Source: Holophagae bacterium
GTDB lineage: Bacteria; Acidobacteriota; Holophagae; Acanthopleuribacterales; Acanthopleuribacteraceae
DNA: 64,000 bases
NCBI GenBank assembly: GCA_030429565.1
Contig: JAUIFE010000022.1
Location: 62,001 to 126,000, forward strand
Reading direction: 5' to 3'
The notes beneath the pieces are model-generated. The model saw only the letters and a list, made by a program, of their open reading frames with translations, was not told where the DNA came from and searched no databases. This document shows positions 19,109 to 28,594 of this stretch, piece by piece. The position numbers were made by a program, and so were the translations under genes. The first letter of the stretch is position 1. Each line of letters begins with the position of its first letter.

Positions 19109-19414
19109 ATGCCCGTCTTCTTCCGTTTTAGGTGTCGCAATTGTGACCTTGCCGCCCAGGCAATGGGTGGTGAAGACATTACTTCATCGCTCGACCTCAT
19201 CCACACCTGTTATTGCCCCAAATGTCGTGACCTGATTGACCTAGTCATCGCCGACTGGAACCCGGTAACCCAAAAAACCGACGAGCGCCACCCTTTCGAC
19301 CGAACCTGCAATGATTGCGGGCAAAGCGGCCTTCCGCTTTGGAAACGGGGCAGGCCCTGCCCGCAATGTGGCGGGACCATCGACAAAACCGGCATCGCTG
19401 CAACATTCGATTAA
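19109..19414 (+). CDS. Small zinc-ribbon protein
   Basis: A 101-residue protein with four CxxC knuckles (CRNC at 9-12, then CPKC, CNDC and CPQC), enough for two treble-clef or rubredoxin-like zinc sites. No catalytic domain is attached. It starts 24 bases after treZ and could be cotranscribed with it, though a functional link is not obvious. I do not recognise a named family. Such proteins often bind nucleic acid or other proteins. The spacing of the knuckles and ordinary codon use make it a real gene. Confidence 0.75.
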   Translation: MPVFFRFRCRNCDLAAQAMGGEDITSSLDLIHTCYCPKCRDLIDLVIADWNPVTQKTDERHPFDRTCNDCGQSGLPLWKRGRPCPQCGGTIDKTGIAATFD

Positions 19415-19417
19415 ATA

Positions 19418-19454
19418 AACCGCAGCCAAGCTAAAAAACCGCAGTCAAGCTAAA
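19418..19454. repeat. Tandem 18-base direct repeat
   Basis: AACCGCAGCCAAGCTAAA (19418-19435) is followed one base later by a copy with one mismatch (19437-19454), directly after the zinc-ribbon stop codon. It is probably a local slippage duplication. Confidence 0.6.
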
Positions 19455-19587
19455 GGCAGACAACAAACCACTGAAATAATGCGCCTTAGCACACACAATC
19501 ATGCAAAAGTTAATGATCCAAACACATTAACAAAGATCTAAAAGCGGTTCGAAAACGGCTTTGCCAAAGACGCGCAACCAGACCGCG

Positions 19588-20250
19588 CTAGCTACCTTGG
19601 GCGTCGGACCACTTCTGCGGGTCGACTTGCCAATCGAACAGCGTTTGTTTTTGGTCGGCGGCCAAACGGCCACTTTCCACCGCCACTTCCAACAGCGCGG
19701 CCAAGTTGGTCAGGCTGGTGTAGGCGTAACCCGCATCCGTGAAACGACGGGTTGCTTTTTCCAAACCGTACTGGAACACGGCCGCCACGCCCAGCACCTC
19801 GGCACCGGCTTCCACCAAACCGTCGGCGGCTTGAATACAACTGCCACCGGTTGAAATAAGGTCCTCAATCACCACGACTTTGGCACCGGCGGCGACACGG
19901 CCTTCAATGAGGTTGCGTTTCCCGTGTTTTTTCTCGGCCGAACGCACATAAACCATGGGTAAAGACAGCGCTTCAGCCACCCAGGCGGCGTGAGGAATGC
20001 CGGCGGTGGCGGTACCCGCGATTAGGTCGGGCACCCAACCTTGGCGGCTGATTTCATCGACAAACGACTGGACGACGCGACGCCGTTCGGTCACGGTGCT
20101 GATGATGAGCCGGTTGTCGCAATAAATCGGCGAACGCAGGCCGCTGGTCCAAGTAAACGGATTTTGCGGGGCGACGGATACGGCTTCCAGGTCGAGCAAG
20201 ATTTGGGCAATCGCTTTTTGGTCGGCAAAACGTGGATCGGCGTGGGTCAT
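19588..20250 (-). CDS. pyrE: Orotate phosphoribosyltransferase
   Basis: A 220-residue enzyme that joins orotate and PRPP to give orotidine 5'-phosphate in de novo pyrimidine synthesis. The PRPP loop VVVIEDLISTGGSC lies at 125-138; a basic flexible-loop segment (RSAEKKHGKRNLIEG) precedes it, as in other OPRTases; the N-terminal FTWTSGLRSPIYCDNR matches the family's substrate hood (usually F.L.SG..SP.Y.D). GGAG lies 12 bases before the ATG at 20250. The gene sits alone between the convergent zinc-ribbon gene and groEL, whose terminator separates it from the chaperonin transcript. No other pyr gene is present. Confidence 0.93.
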   Translation of the reverse strand: MTHADPRFADQKAIAQILLDLEAVSVAPQNPFTWTSGLRSPIYCDNRLIISTVTERRRVVQSFVDEISRQGWVPDLIAGTATAGIPHAAWVAEALSLPMVYVRSAEKKHGKRNLIEGRVAAGAKVVVIEDLISTGGSCIQAADGLVEAGAEVLGVAAVFQYGLEKATRRFTDAGYAYTSLTNLAALLEVAVESGRLAADQKQTLFDWQVDPQKWSDAQGS

Positions 20251-20338
20251 GATCGGGGCTCCGTGAAAAAAGTGAGATCCGGCGTGCGCACAAGCGCCGC
20301 CCCCGGATTATAGCGAAGCCGCCGCGCTCCGTTGCCCC

Positions 20339-20372
20339 AAAAAACAAAAGGGAGAGCCGAAGCTCTCCCTTT
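20339..20372 (-). terminator. groEL Rho-independent terminator
   Basis: On the minus strand an 11-bp stem (AAAGGGAGAGC with its complement, 20347-20357/20362-20372) is capped by a UUCG tetraloop and followed by TGTTTTTT. It ends the groES-groEL transcript 25 bases past the groEL stop. Confidence 0.93.
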
Positions 20373-20397
20373 CGCAAGTTTTAGCCGGGCGAACGGC

Positions 20398-22047
<1,650 letters not shown>

Positions 22048-22163
22048 GTTTCATGCTCCCTTGTATCGCTATGGTCTTGTTGGTGGCGAGGTCACGGCCT
22101 CGCAATCCCGCGCTGTAGAGAGAATGGAAAAAGTGCGCGGGTGACGGTTGGTGGAAACAGAAC

Positions 22164-22454
22164 TTAAGCTTCAATCACCGCGAGGATTTCATCTTCACGC
22201 ATGATGATGTGCTCGACATCATTCAGCTTGATTTCGGTACCGGCGTATTTGCCGACCAGAACTTTGTCGCCGACTTTAACGTTGAGGGCGATGACTTCAC
22301 CGTTGTCGGCACGTTTGCCGGGGCCAACAGCAACAATTTCAGCCTCAAGTGGCTTTTCTTTAGCAGAGTCGGGAATGATGATGCCGCCGCGAACTTCTTC
22401 TTTAGCTTCGACGCGCTTCAACAAAACTCGATCATAAAGCGGAGTTACCTTCAT
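22164..22454 (-). CDS. groES: Co-chaperonin GroES (10 kDa)
   Basis: A 96-residue co-chaperonin that caps the GroEL ring. It opens MKVTPLYDRVLLKRVEAKEE; the mobile loop is EVRGGIIIPDSAKEKP; the roof and tail read KVGDKVLVGKYAGTEIKL and IMREDEILAVIEA. I set the start to the ATG at 22454, which fits the family length and has an AGAGGTG site about six bases upstream; a longer frame would run back through the CIRCE element. First gene of the operon. Confidence 0.98.
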   Translation of the reverse strand: MKVTPLYDRVLLKRVEAKEEVRGGIIIPDSAKEKPLEAEIVAVGPGKRADNGEVIALNVKVGDKVLVGKYAGTEIKLNDVEHIIMREDEILAVIEA

Positions 22455-22498
22455 GGTATGAGCACCTCTTTTTGATGTGGATGGGCTAAAGGGATCCT

Positions 22499-22525
22499 TT
22501 AGCACTCTTCGTCAGTGAGTGCTAA
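22499..22525 (-). promoter_or_regulatory. CIRCE operator (HrcA binding site)
   Basis: A perfect match to the CIRCE consensus: TTAGCACTC (22499-22507), a nine-base spacer, and GAGTGCTAA (22517-22525). It lies in the groES leader, 44 bases before the start codon, and overlaps the end of the -10 box. It implies that HrcA represses groESL; hrcA itself is not in the window. Confidence 0.97.
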
Positions 22526-22552
22526 TTTAACGATCTCGCACGAAGGTGTCAA
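22524..22552 (-). promoter_or_regulatory. Housekeeping sigma-70-type promoter of groES-groEL
   Basis: On the minus strand a consensus -35 TTGACA (22552-22547), a 17-base spacer and -10 TAAATT (22529-22524). The -10 abuts the CIRCE operator, the standard layout for HrcA repression. Confidence 0.88.
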
Positions 22553-22912
22553 CCCCTTTTGTAGCGGTAAATAGAAAAATTAACACTTTCATCACCACAA
22601 TAGTTAACAACAAGAGACTCATATTTAAACACACCCACCGGCTCACCACCGGCTTTTTCACACGCGTCACCGGCCCACACCGCCAACACGGCGGCTTCGG
22701 CACAGCCAACGACCTCACCGCCCTTGCCGCCACCGCGACAGGGCTTTTCCCGTTTTTCTTATTAATAGAGGGCCAGGAGTCCACCGGCACGTTTACAGGG
22801 ACCTTTAAGATCCAGGACAGCACGGTCTTTGCCGCAAACGCATCGGTCGACCCCTCTTCGTTTCTTTCTGTTGAAAAATACCCTGCAATGGGCACTTGCC
22901 TTCATTCGCCGC
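22553..22912. other. Spacer between the 99-residue gene and the groES promoter
   Basis: About 360 bases downstream of the small minus-strand gene and upstream of the groES promoter. Open frames here are low-complexity and lack ribosome sites. I see nothing else. Confidence 0.45.
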
Positions 22913-23212
22913 TTAAGCCGTCTCGGCCAAGTCGAGCGCCAGGAACTCACCGCGATAGGTATTTGTGAACCGCAGCAGGTCCATTTTGATCCGGTTGAAG
23001 TCTTCATAGTGGTGGTAACCCTCGGGGTTATCAGCCATTGCGTCCATCACCAAGGTGAGGTCGGTCATGAAGGTTTCGAAGCGCTCACGAAAGAGCGTAT
23101 TGGTGGCGTTCAAGTATTCGATTTGCGCCGGATAATAACCCTGCCGCGAAAGACGAACACTCAAGTCACCCAATTGTTTCTGACACCAGTCGATCCAGTT
23201 TAAAGCTGTCAT
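22913..23212 (-). CDS. Small hypothetical protein, divergent from an HU-family gene
   Basis: A 99-residue, mostly helical acidic/aromatic protein (MTALNWIDWCQKQLGDLSVR at the start). The ATG at 23212 is chosen over upstream starts because AGGAGG lies six bases before it. It has no signal peptide or membrane segment. Helices such as IEYLNATNTLFRERFETFM and NPEGYHHYEDFNRIKMDLLRF (shown in part) suggest a compact helical bundle. I do not recognise the family. Its start lies 78 bases from that of the HU-type gene, so the two share a control region. Confidence 0.75.
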   Translation of the reverse strand: MTALNWIDWCQKQLGDLSVRLSRQGYYPAQIEYLNATNTLFRERFETFMTDLTLVMDAMADNPEGYHHYEDFNRIKMDLLRFTNTYRGEFLALDLAETA

Positions 23213-23225
23213 CTTGAGCCTCCTC

Positions 23226-23251
23226 ATGTATGCTACATAAGTAAATATACT
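23226..23251. promoter_or_regulatory. Divergent control region: small palindrome and -10-like box
   Basis: ATGTA-TGC-TACAT (23226-23238) is a short inverted repeat, and TATACT (23246-23251) is a good -10 for the rightward HU-type gene. No clear -35 is present at the right spacing, so this is tentative. Confidence 0.35.
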
Positions 23252-23290
23252 CAAGCGCTAGGACAGCCCTTGTCGGAGGCTTTAAAAAAA

Positions 23291-23557
23291 ATGAACCGAT
23301 CAGATTTGGTAGCCATGCTCAAGCAACGAAGCGGTTTGAGCGCCGAAGAAGCCGACTGGTTTGTACGTCGGTTTTTCGAAAGCCTGGCCAACGGCCTAAA
23401 ACGCGACGGCCGCGTCGAACTGCGCGGCTTTGGTGTTTTCAAGTTATCAACACGCATGCAGGCAGGCTTTCAGAACCCAAAAGACGGTCGCTATTACGGC
23501 GGCATGGAATTGCGCACCATAAAGTTCTACCCGTCGACCCTCATCGAAGAAACATAA
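23291..23557 (+). CDS. HU/IHF-family DNA-binding protein
   Basis: An 88-residue histone-like protein that bends or wraps DNA as a dimer. It opens MNRSDLVAMLKQRSGLS (the dimer helices), then GRVELRGFGVFKL, the IHF/HU beta core, and a short, modified arm region ending in the conserved-looking KFYPSTLI. RVELRGFG is more IHF-beta-like than HU-like, but family members overlap. The arm lacks the usual RNP..G..I sequence and reads FQNPKDGRYYGGM, so DNA-binding detail may differ. ATG at 23291 has GGAGG 11 bases upstream; an in-frame TTG at 23270 is the alternative. Its end overlaps the convergent PilZ gene by 31 bases. Confidence 0.85.
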   Translation: MNRSDLVAMLKQRSGLSAEEADWFVRRFFESLANGLKRDGRVELRGFGVFKLSTRMQAGFQNPKDGRYYGGMELRTIKFYPSTLIEET

Positions 23558-24207
23558 GAGTGCGAGCGCGCGCAGGCGTTAAAGGCGTTTTCAATCGAAG
23601 CGCGATCCGCGTCGCTTAGCTCTCGGAAGGCCAAGCCTAAACGGTAACCGCCGTCCAAGGCCACTTGGTGCACCAATTCAGCGCCGGTGAAATGGACCGG
23701 CACATTGCGCAGCACAAAAACGCCGTCGGCAACGGCGTCCCCAACGGCAAGGCAACAGTTTTTTTCAAGCCATATACCGATGCCGACAGTGGAAAAATCC
23801 ACCAGCGAAGCCTGACAAGCCACATCGCCACACACAAAAGAAACCTGAATCGGGTTGCGTGATAAGGCGGAAAAACGCACGGAACGACGCCGCGCCAAAA
23901 CTTCACCTTGGGCCGCCAAGGCACAAGCCAAACGGCCGTTACCGACCTCTAAACCGGCCAAGGCGATGCGATAAGCGGTTTCGCGCTCTTGGACCAACAA
24001 CACCCACGCCTCATCGGGACTGGGCATGGTCACACGGCCTTCGGGCGCCTGGAATACAATCACGGCGGCGCTTGGGTCAACGGTCAGCGGCCGCAACGCG
24101 TGGCACTGCTTGCGATCATTAATAAGGAAGAAGGTCGGGCTCGTGTCGACCGCTTCGGGTTCAATCTTTTGCAAAAGCCGGTCGGTAGAAATAGCGTCGG
24201 TGGACAT
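23527..24207 (-). CDS. PilZ-domain protein (YcgR-like), putative c-di-GMP receptor
   Basis: A 226-residue protein. The C-terminal half is a PilZ domain carrying both c-di-GMP contacts: RRRSVRF (RxxxR, 106-112) and VDFSTVGIGIW ([D/N]xSxxG, about 136-146). The N-terminal half is strand-rich (FFLINDRKQCHALRPLTV..VIVFQAPEG), like the YcgR-N/PilZN domain, with the two halves joined by ..ARRRS. It probably binds c-di-GMP and acts on motility, secretion or polysaccharide output; the nearby CapD-type gene is a possible link. I chose the ATG at 24207; an in-frame TTG at 24300 would add 31 residues with no ribosome site. The 3' end overlaps the HU gene. Confidence 0.82.
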   Translation of the reverse strand: MSTDAISTDRLLQKIEPEAVDTSPTFFLINDRKQCHALRPLTVDPSAAVIVFQAPEGRVTMPSPDEAWVLLVQERETAYRIALAGLEVGNGRLACALAAQGEVLARRRSVRFSALSRNPIQVSFVCGDVACQASLVDFSTVGIGIWLEKNCCLAVGDAVADGVFVLRNVPVHFTGAELVHQVALDGGYRLGLAFRELSDADRASIENAFNACARSHSYVSSMRVDG

Positions 24208-24537
24208 AAGCAGCTCGAAATCAGAAAAGTCGGCACAAGCACCGCACAAAAGGCGGGCCGGCGTCGCCGGTGGTGAAACCGGACAAACCGCGCGCTCCAA
24301 AAATCAAGCTTCAAACGGAGGACGCAACTTAGCGGACAAACCAAACAGCGGTTTGATAAAACACACCAAGGCGCGAAGTTCGTCGGTAAAAACTAGTTCA
24401 TTGGACCACGTCTTTTTAGATTAGCACAAATGTTCAGCCACGGGCTCGTGAAGAACAACCGGTCTTGGACAAGGCACCGAGAACGCGAGCTACCTCACCT
24501 TTACCACGGTAACGGCAACTCAGCCGACGAACCCTAT
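24208..24537. other. Spacer between the CapD-type gene and the PilZ gene
   Basis: 330 bases: the 3' flank of the CapD-type gene and the promoter side of the PilZ gene. If translation of the PilZ gene began at the TTG at 24300, 93 bases of it would be coding. No terminator or other element stands out. Confidence 0.4.
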
Positions 24538-26451
24538 CTATGACGCCTGGTGAAGCACTTCCGCATCGTGCAGGGTCGCCCGCGTGGCCGTATCCACCGA
24601 GGCGGTATCAGCCGGATGGAAACCACGCACGCCACGCAAAAGGATGCGCCGCGCCTGCTCGGCGTCCTGCGCCTCCAGTGCACTGCGAAACTCGTTCAGC
24701 AAGCCTTCCAACCGTTTCCAGGCAACGGATTCCTCAAGCGCACGCGAGATACGGGGATGCTCGGTGGCCTGCGCGTCATCGCCGATTAACAGCTCTTCGT
24801 AAAGCTTTTCACCTGGGCGGACACCGGTGACGCGAATCTCAATATCACCCTCACCGCCGTTGGGATCAACCACGCTTAACCCGCTCAAACGCACCATCTT
24901 CACGGCCAAATCCATAATGCGGACGGGCTCGCCCATATCAAGCACAAACACATCGCCGCCGGACGCCATCGCCGAAGCTTGTAACACCAATTGAGCGGCC
25001 TCGGGAATGGTCATAAAGTAACGGGTCATTTCTTCATGGGTCACGGTGACGGGACCGCCCTGGCGAATTTGCTCGCGAAAGAGCGGAATGACCGAACCGG
25101 ACGAGCCCAACACATTCCCGAAACGCACCATCGAATACAAAGTCGTCGAGCCGGCCTCGTTCATCCCCTGCAGAATTAATTCGGCGAAGCGTTTGGTGGC
25201 GCCCATCGCACTCGAAGGGCGGACCGCTTTATCGGTGGAAATCAAGGTAAAACGCGCCACCCCGGCCCGCTCGGCAGCGGTGGCAAATTCCAAGGTGCCA
25301 AAAATATTGTTGCGAATGCCTTCGCAAATATTGGCCTCGACAATCGGCACGTGTTTGTAGGCGGCGGCGTGAAAAATCGTCTGAACACCATGAGCTTCCA
25401 TAATTTTTTGACAGCGATTACCGTTCTCAACCGAACACAGGACCGGCACCAAACTCAACGCGGGATCGCGGCGACTGAGCTCGCGATGCACGGTGTAAAG
25501 CGCAAATTCGTTGGCTTCCAACAACAGCAATACGGCGGGCTTTTGATCGACGATTTGGCGACACAGCTCAGAACCAATCGAACCCCCCGCCCCGGAAACC
25601 ATCACCACCTGGTCGGTAATGCCTTTGCTAATCAGCTCAGCGTCGGGCGCAACCGGATCGCGCCCCAGTACATCTTCAATTTCAACCTGGCGAATATCGT
25701 CAACGCGAACCTTGCCACTGACAATATTGGGGATACCGGGCAGGATTTTGACTTCCACCCCCATGGCGGCCATTTTTTCAATGAGCTCACGGCGGCGACA
25801 GCGCGAGGCGGACGGAATACACAACACCACCTCGTGGATTTGGTTCTTGGCGACAATCTCAGCCATGCGATCCGGCGAGAACACGCGCACGCCCAGAATT
25901 TCCCAACCTTGAATTTCACTATTATCGTCAAAAAACGCCATCACGCGATATTCGGGGCTACCCTGCAGCGCATGGGCAATTTGGGTACCGGCCTTGCCCG
26001 CACCATAGAGACCAATGCGGCGCTTGTTGCAGTCCTGCACATTGACATCGGGCAGGTACAGCTTGGCCAACAAACGCGTCCCGCCCATCAACAACACGAC
26101 ATTGACGCCGTAAACAATATAGAGCGGACGCGGTATTTGGATGTGCACCATAATGGCCACCACGGCAAACATCATCACGGCAATCACCGCGCTGCGCAAA
26201 ATAGGCATGAGAAAATGCGGGCTCAGGTAGCGAATGACGGCCTTGTACAAACCGAGCGCGTACAGTACCGGAATGGTTAAAACCGGCGCCAAAGCCCACA
26301 CCTCGATGTGTTTCACGAAGTTTTCCGGCCACCAGGTGTCGTAACGCATGGCGAAGGATGCCCACAAAGCAATCCACAGAATCAAAAAATCGACACCCAA
26401 CACAATCAATTTCTTGAGATAACGCGGTAAACGATTAAGTTTTAGAAACAT
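24538..26451 (-). CDS. Membrane-bound CapD/PglF-type nucleotide-sugar 4,6-dehydratase
   Basis: A 637-residue polysaccharide biosynthesis protein of the CapD/WbpM/PglF family, which converts UDP-GlcNAc to a 4-keto-6-deoxy sugar (or epimerises it) for capsule, LPS or glycan synthesis. Four membrane helices occupy about 1-125, a first Rossmann-like domain has GLYGAGKAGTQIAHAL, and the catalytic SDR domain has VSGAGGSIGSELCRQI for NAD and STDKAVRPSSAMGATKRFAE with the family's SMGATK-type site in place of YxxxK. RPGEKLYEELL is the closing signature. I set the start to ATG 26451 (MFLKLNRLPRYLKK) with AGGTG upstream; a TTG 102 bases earlier is rejected. It is isolated from any glycosyltransferase cluster. 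Confidence 0.92.
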   Translation of the reverse strand: MFLKLNRLPRYLKKLIVLGVDFLILWIALWASFAMRYDTWWPENFVKHIEVWALAPVLTIPVLYALGLYKAVIRYLSPHFLMPILRSAVIAVMMFAVVAIMVHIQIPRPLYIVYGVNVVLLMGGTRLLAKLYLPDVNVQDCNKRRIGLYGAGKAGTQIAHALQGSPEYRVMAFFDDNSEIQGWEILGVRVFSPDRMAEIVAKNQIHEVVLCIPSASRCRRRELIEKMAAMGVEVKILPGIPNIVSGKVRVDDIRQVEIEDVLGRDPVAPDAELISKGITDQVVMVSGAGGSIGSELCRQIVDQKPAVLLLLEANEFALYTVHRELSRRDPALSLVPVLCSVENGNRCQKIMEAHGVQTIFHAAAYKHVPIVEANICEGIRNNIFGTLEFATAAERAGVARFTLISTDKAVRPSSAMGATKRFAELILQGMNEAGSTTLYSMVRFGNVLGSSGSVIPLFREQIRQGGPVTVTHEEMTRYFMTIPEAAQLVLQASAMASGGDVFVLDMGEPVRIMDLAVKMVRLSGLSVVDPNGGEGDIEIRVTGVRPGEKLYEELLIGDDAQATEHPRISRALEESVAWKRLEGLLNEFRSALEAQDAEQARRILLRGVRGFHPADTASVDTATRATLHDAEVLHQAS

Positions 26452-26765
26452 ACACACACCTATGGCGAACTGTGTCACACGCGGGGCTAGATCAATCGGC
26501 TGTTTGCGCCCATTAAAGCACACTTCCTGTAGCGACCGAACCCTCCGCGGCAAAGCCCAACCGGGCGCAACGCGCGATACGGACCATCACGACTGAGATC
26601 GACCTCACCGTGGCCCGACATCACCAATGATTCGAGATAGCTGACAGTAGCGGCTTAAAAAAATCATCGGCAAAGTTAATGCGCAACTAAACCTTTCGCG
26701 GCGGAATTCACCTTATTCCAGCAGAAAACAGGACGAACCCCGACTCGGGGTCAAGGCAACGGCAC
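26452..26765. other. Spacer between coaE and the CapD-type gene
   Basis: 314 bases holding the CapD-type promoter. ACCCCG-ACT-CGGGGT (26737-26751) is a six-bp hairpin just past the coaE stop; its nearest T-run on the minus strand is about ten bases away, so it is at best a weak terminator. Confidence 0.4.
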
Positions 26766-27374
26766 TTAAGCCGGCGAAGAAACGGGCGCTAGACCAAGCG
26801 CGGTCATGGCCGCATCGGTTTTTTTGACAAGTGCCTCAAAATCACCGTCGTTGACAATCTCCACATCGGCATGGCGCCGCTTTTCGTCGTCGTCGGCCTG
26901 GGCGGCCATCAGGCGGCGCGCGACCGCCGGGTCCATGTTGTCACGCGCGGTCAAGCGGGCAAGCCGCAACTCATGAGGAGCGGTCACCAATAAAATGAGG
27001 TCATAACGACGAAAGCTACCAGTTTCAATCATTAGAGCGGCAGAGACAAAAGCCGCATCGTGGCTGTCGGCCAAGACGGCCAAACGCGCTTCGATGTTTT
27101 CGTAGATACGCGGATGCACTAATTGGTTAAGGCGCGTGCGCGCGTCGGCGTCGTTGCTAATTCGGGCACGCATTTGGGCACGATCAAGGGCACCGTCGGG
27201 CTGCAAAACCTCGGCACCAAAAGCGGCGACAATGTCGGCGAGGGCCGGTTGACCGGGGGCAACGACTTCACGCGCGACCACATCGGCGTCAATCACTGGA
27301 TAACGCGCCGCAATCAATCGTTCTACTTGAGATTTGCCGGCCGCAATTCCGCCGGTTAAGCCGATGACAAGCAT
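26766..27374 (-). CDS. coaE: Dephospho-CoA kinase
   Basis: A 202-residue P-loop kinase that phosphorylates the ribose 3'-OH of dephospho-CoA, the last step in CoA synthesis. It opens MLVIGLTGGIAAGKSQVERL (Walker A G8-S15), continues with the family's VIDADVVAREVVAPG, and has the LVTAPHELRLARLTARD lid. GGAG lies six bases before the ATG. The acyl-CoA dehydrogenase gene ends 62 bases upstream on the same strand, so they may share a transcript. panB and panC for the same pathway lie 20 kb away. Confidence 0.95.
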   Translation of the reverse strand: MLVIGLTGGIAAGKSQVERLIAARYPVIDADVVAREVVAPGQPALADIVAAFGAEVLQPDGALDRAQMRARISNDADARTRLNQLVHPRIYENIEARLAVLADSHDAAFVSAALMIETGSFRRYDLILLVTAPHELRLARLTARDNMDPAVARRLMAAQADDDEKRRHADVEIVNDGDFEALVKKTDAAMTALGLAPVSSPA

Positions 27375-27436
27375 GCTGCTCCTTTCAGATCCGCCCCCGG
27401 AACGCGGCGCGCCCGGGGACGATCAGGGTGGCGAAC

Positions 27437-28594
27437 TTAGCGCATCATCTCAAAAGCGCGTTTCAATTCGCGGGCGATCACCATTTTTTGGACCTCAGAG
27501 GTCCCTTCACCAATGGTCAGCAACTTGGAGTCGCGCCAAAACTTCTCGGCCGGATACTCTTTAAGGTAACCGTAACCGCCGTGAATTTGAACCGACTCTT
27601 CACTGTTCTTGACCGATACTTCACTGGCGAAGTACTTGGCCATGGCCGATTCAATGGTCTTGCCACAACCGCGATCCTTGTTGTACGCGGAACGCAGCGT
27701 CAACAAACGGGCGGCGTCCAAGTTAGTGGCCATATCAGCCAGCTTGAACTGAATCGCCTGGAACTGATCAATGGTTTTGCCGAACTGCGAACGTTCAGCA
27801 GCATAACGCTGCGCGCACTCAAGCGCGCCGCGGGCAACACCCAGCGAAAGCGCGGCAATCGAAATGCGGCCACCGTCGAGGACGACCATCGCTTGACGGA
27901 AACCCTGGTTGGCTTCGCCGATGAGGTTCTCGTCGGGAACGAAACAATCTTCCATAACGAGCTGCGCGGTTTCGGAACTGCGCATGCCGACCTTGTTCTC
28001 TTTTTTACCGCCTTGCCAACCTTTGATCGTCTTGTCGAGGATAAAGGCGGAAATACCGCGCGTTTTCAGCTCGGGTGCGGTGTTCACCAAAACAACGGCG
28101 ATGTCGCCGCTAATGGCGTGGGTGATAAAGTTTTTGGTGCCGTTAAGCATCCAACCACCATCGACCTTCTTGGCGGTGGCCAACATGCCGCCGGCATCGG
28201 AACCACTGCCAGGTTCCGTCAAACCCCAGGCGCCGATGTGTTCACCGGACGCCAGCTTGGGCAGGTATTTTTGTTTTTGCGCTTCACTGCCGTGTTGCAG
28301 GATGTGGCCGGTACACAACGAGTTGTGCGCGGCAACACCGAGACCGATACTGCCGCAAACACTGCCGATCTCTTCGAGAATGGCAACGTAATCGACGTAT
28401 CCGTACCCGGAACCCCCGTATTCCTCAGGAACCAGAACCCCCAATAAACCCAGTTCCCCCATTTCGTGGAACAAGTCGACCGGAAAAAATTCTTTTTCGT
28501 CCCACTCTAAAACGTGCGGCTTAATGCGCTCCGCGACAAACTTGGAAACATTTTCAACAATCATTTGTTGATCTTCGCTATAACCAAACTCCAC
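27437..28594 (-). CDS. Acyl-CoA dehydrogenase
   Basis: A 385-residue FAD enzyme that introduces the trans-2,3 double bond in acyl-CoA during fatty-acid or branched-chain amino-acid breakdown, passing electrons to ETF. Family marks: WGLTEPGSGSDAGGM (flavin and substrate loop), GRISIAALSLGVARGALE, the YAAERSQFGKTIDQFQAIQ helix, IHGGYGYLKEYPAEKFWRD and the IGEGTSEVQ site with catalytic Glu at 363. This pattern is the short/branched-chain type; exact chain length cannot be told. I chose the GTG at 28594 because AAGGAG sits seven bases upstream and the length then matches the family; the open frame to 28813 has no such site. No ETF or thiolase gene is near. Confidence 0.93.
   Translation of the reverse strand: MEFGYSEDQQMIVENVSKFVAERIKPHVLEWDEKEFFPVDLFHEMGELGLLGVLVPEEYGGSGYGYVDYVAILEEIGSVCGSIGLGVAAHNSLCTGHILQHGSEAQKQKYLPKLASGEHIGAWGLTEPGSGSDAGGMLATAKKVDGGWMLNGTKNFITHAISGDIAVVLVNTAPELKTRGISAFILDKTIKGWQGGKKENKVGMRSSETAQLVMEDCFVPDENLIGEANQGFRQAMVVLDGGRISIAALSLGVARGALECAQRYAAERSQFGKTIDQFQAIQFKLADMATNLDAARLLTLRSAYNKDRGCGKTIESAMAKYFASEVSVKNSEESVQIHGGYGYLKEYPAEKFWRDSKLLTIGEGTSEVQKMVIARELKRAFEMMR

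Noticed and set aside
24208..24300. TTG-initiated extension of the PilZ protein
   Set aside because: No ribosome site before the TTG; the ATG at 24207 begins the conserved region. It cannot be fully excluded.
27395..27418. CCCCGG/CCGGGG hairpin between the acyl-CoA dehydrogenase and coaE
   Set aside because: No T-run on the minus strand, so not called as a terminator; probably chance in GC-rich DNA.
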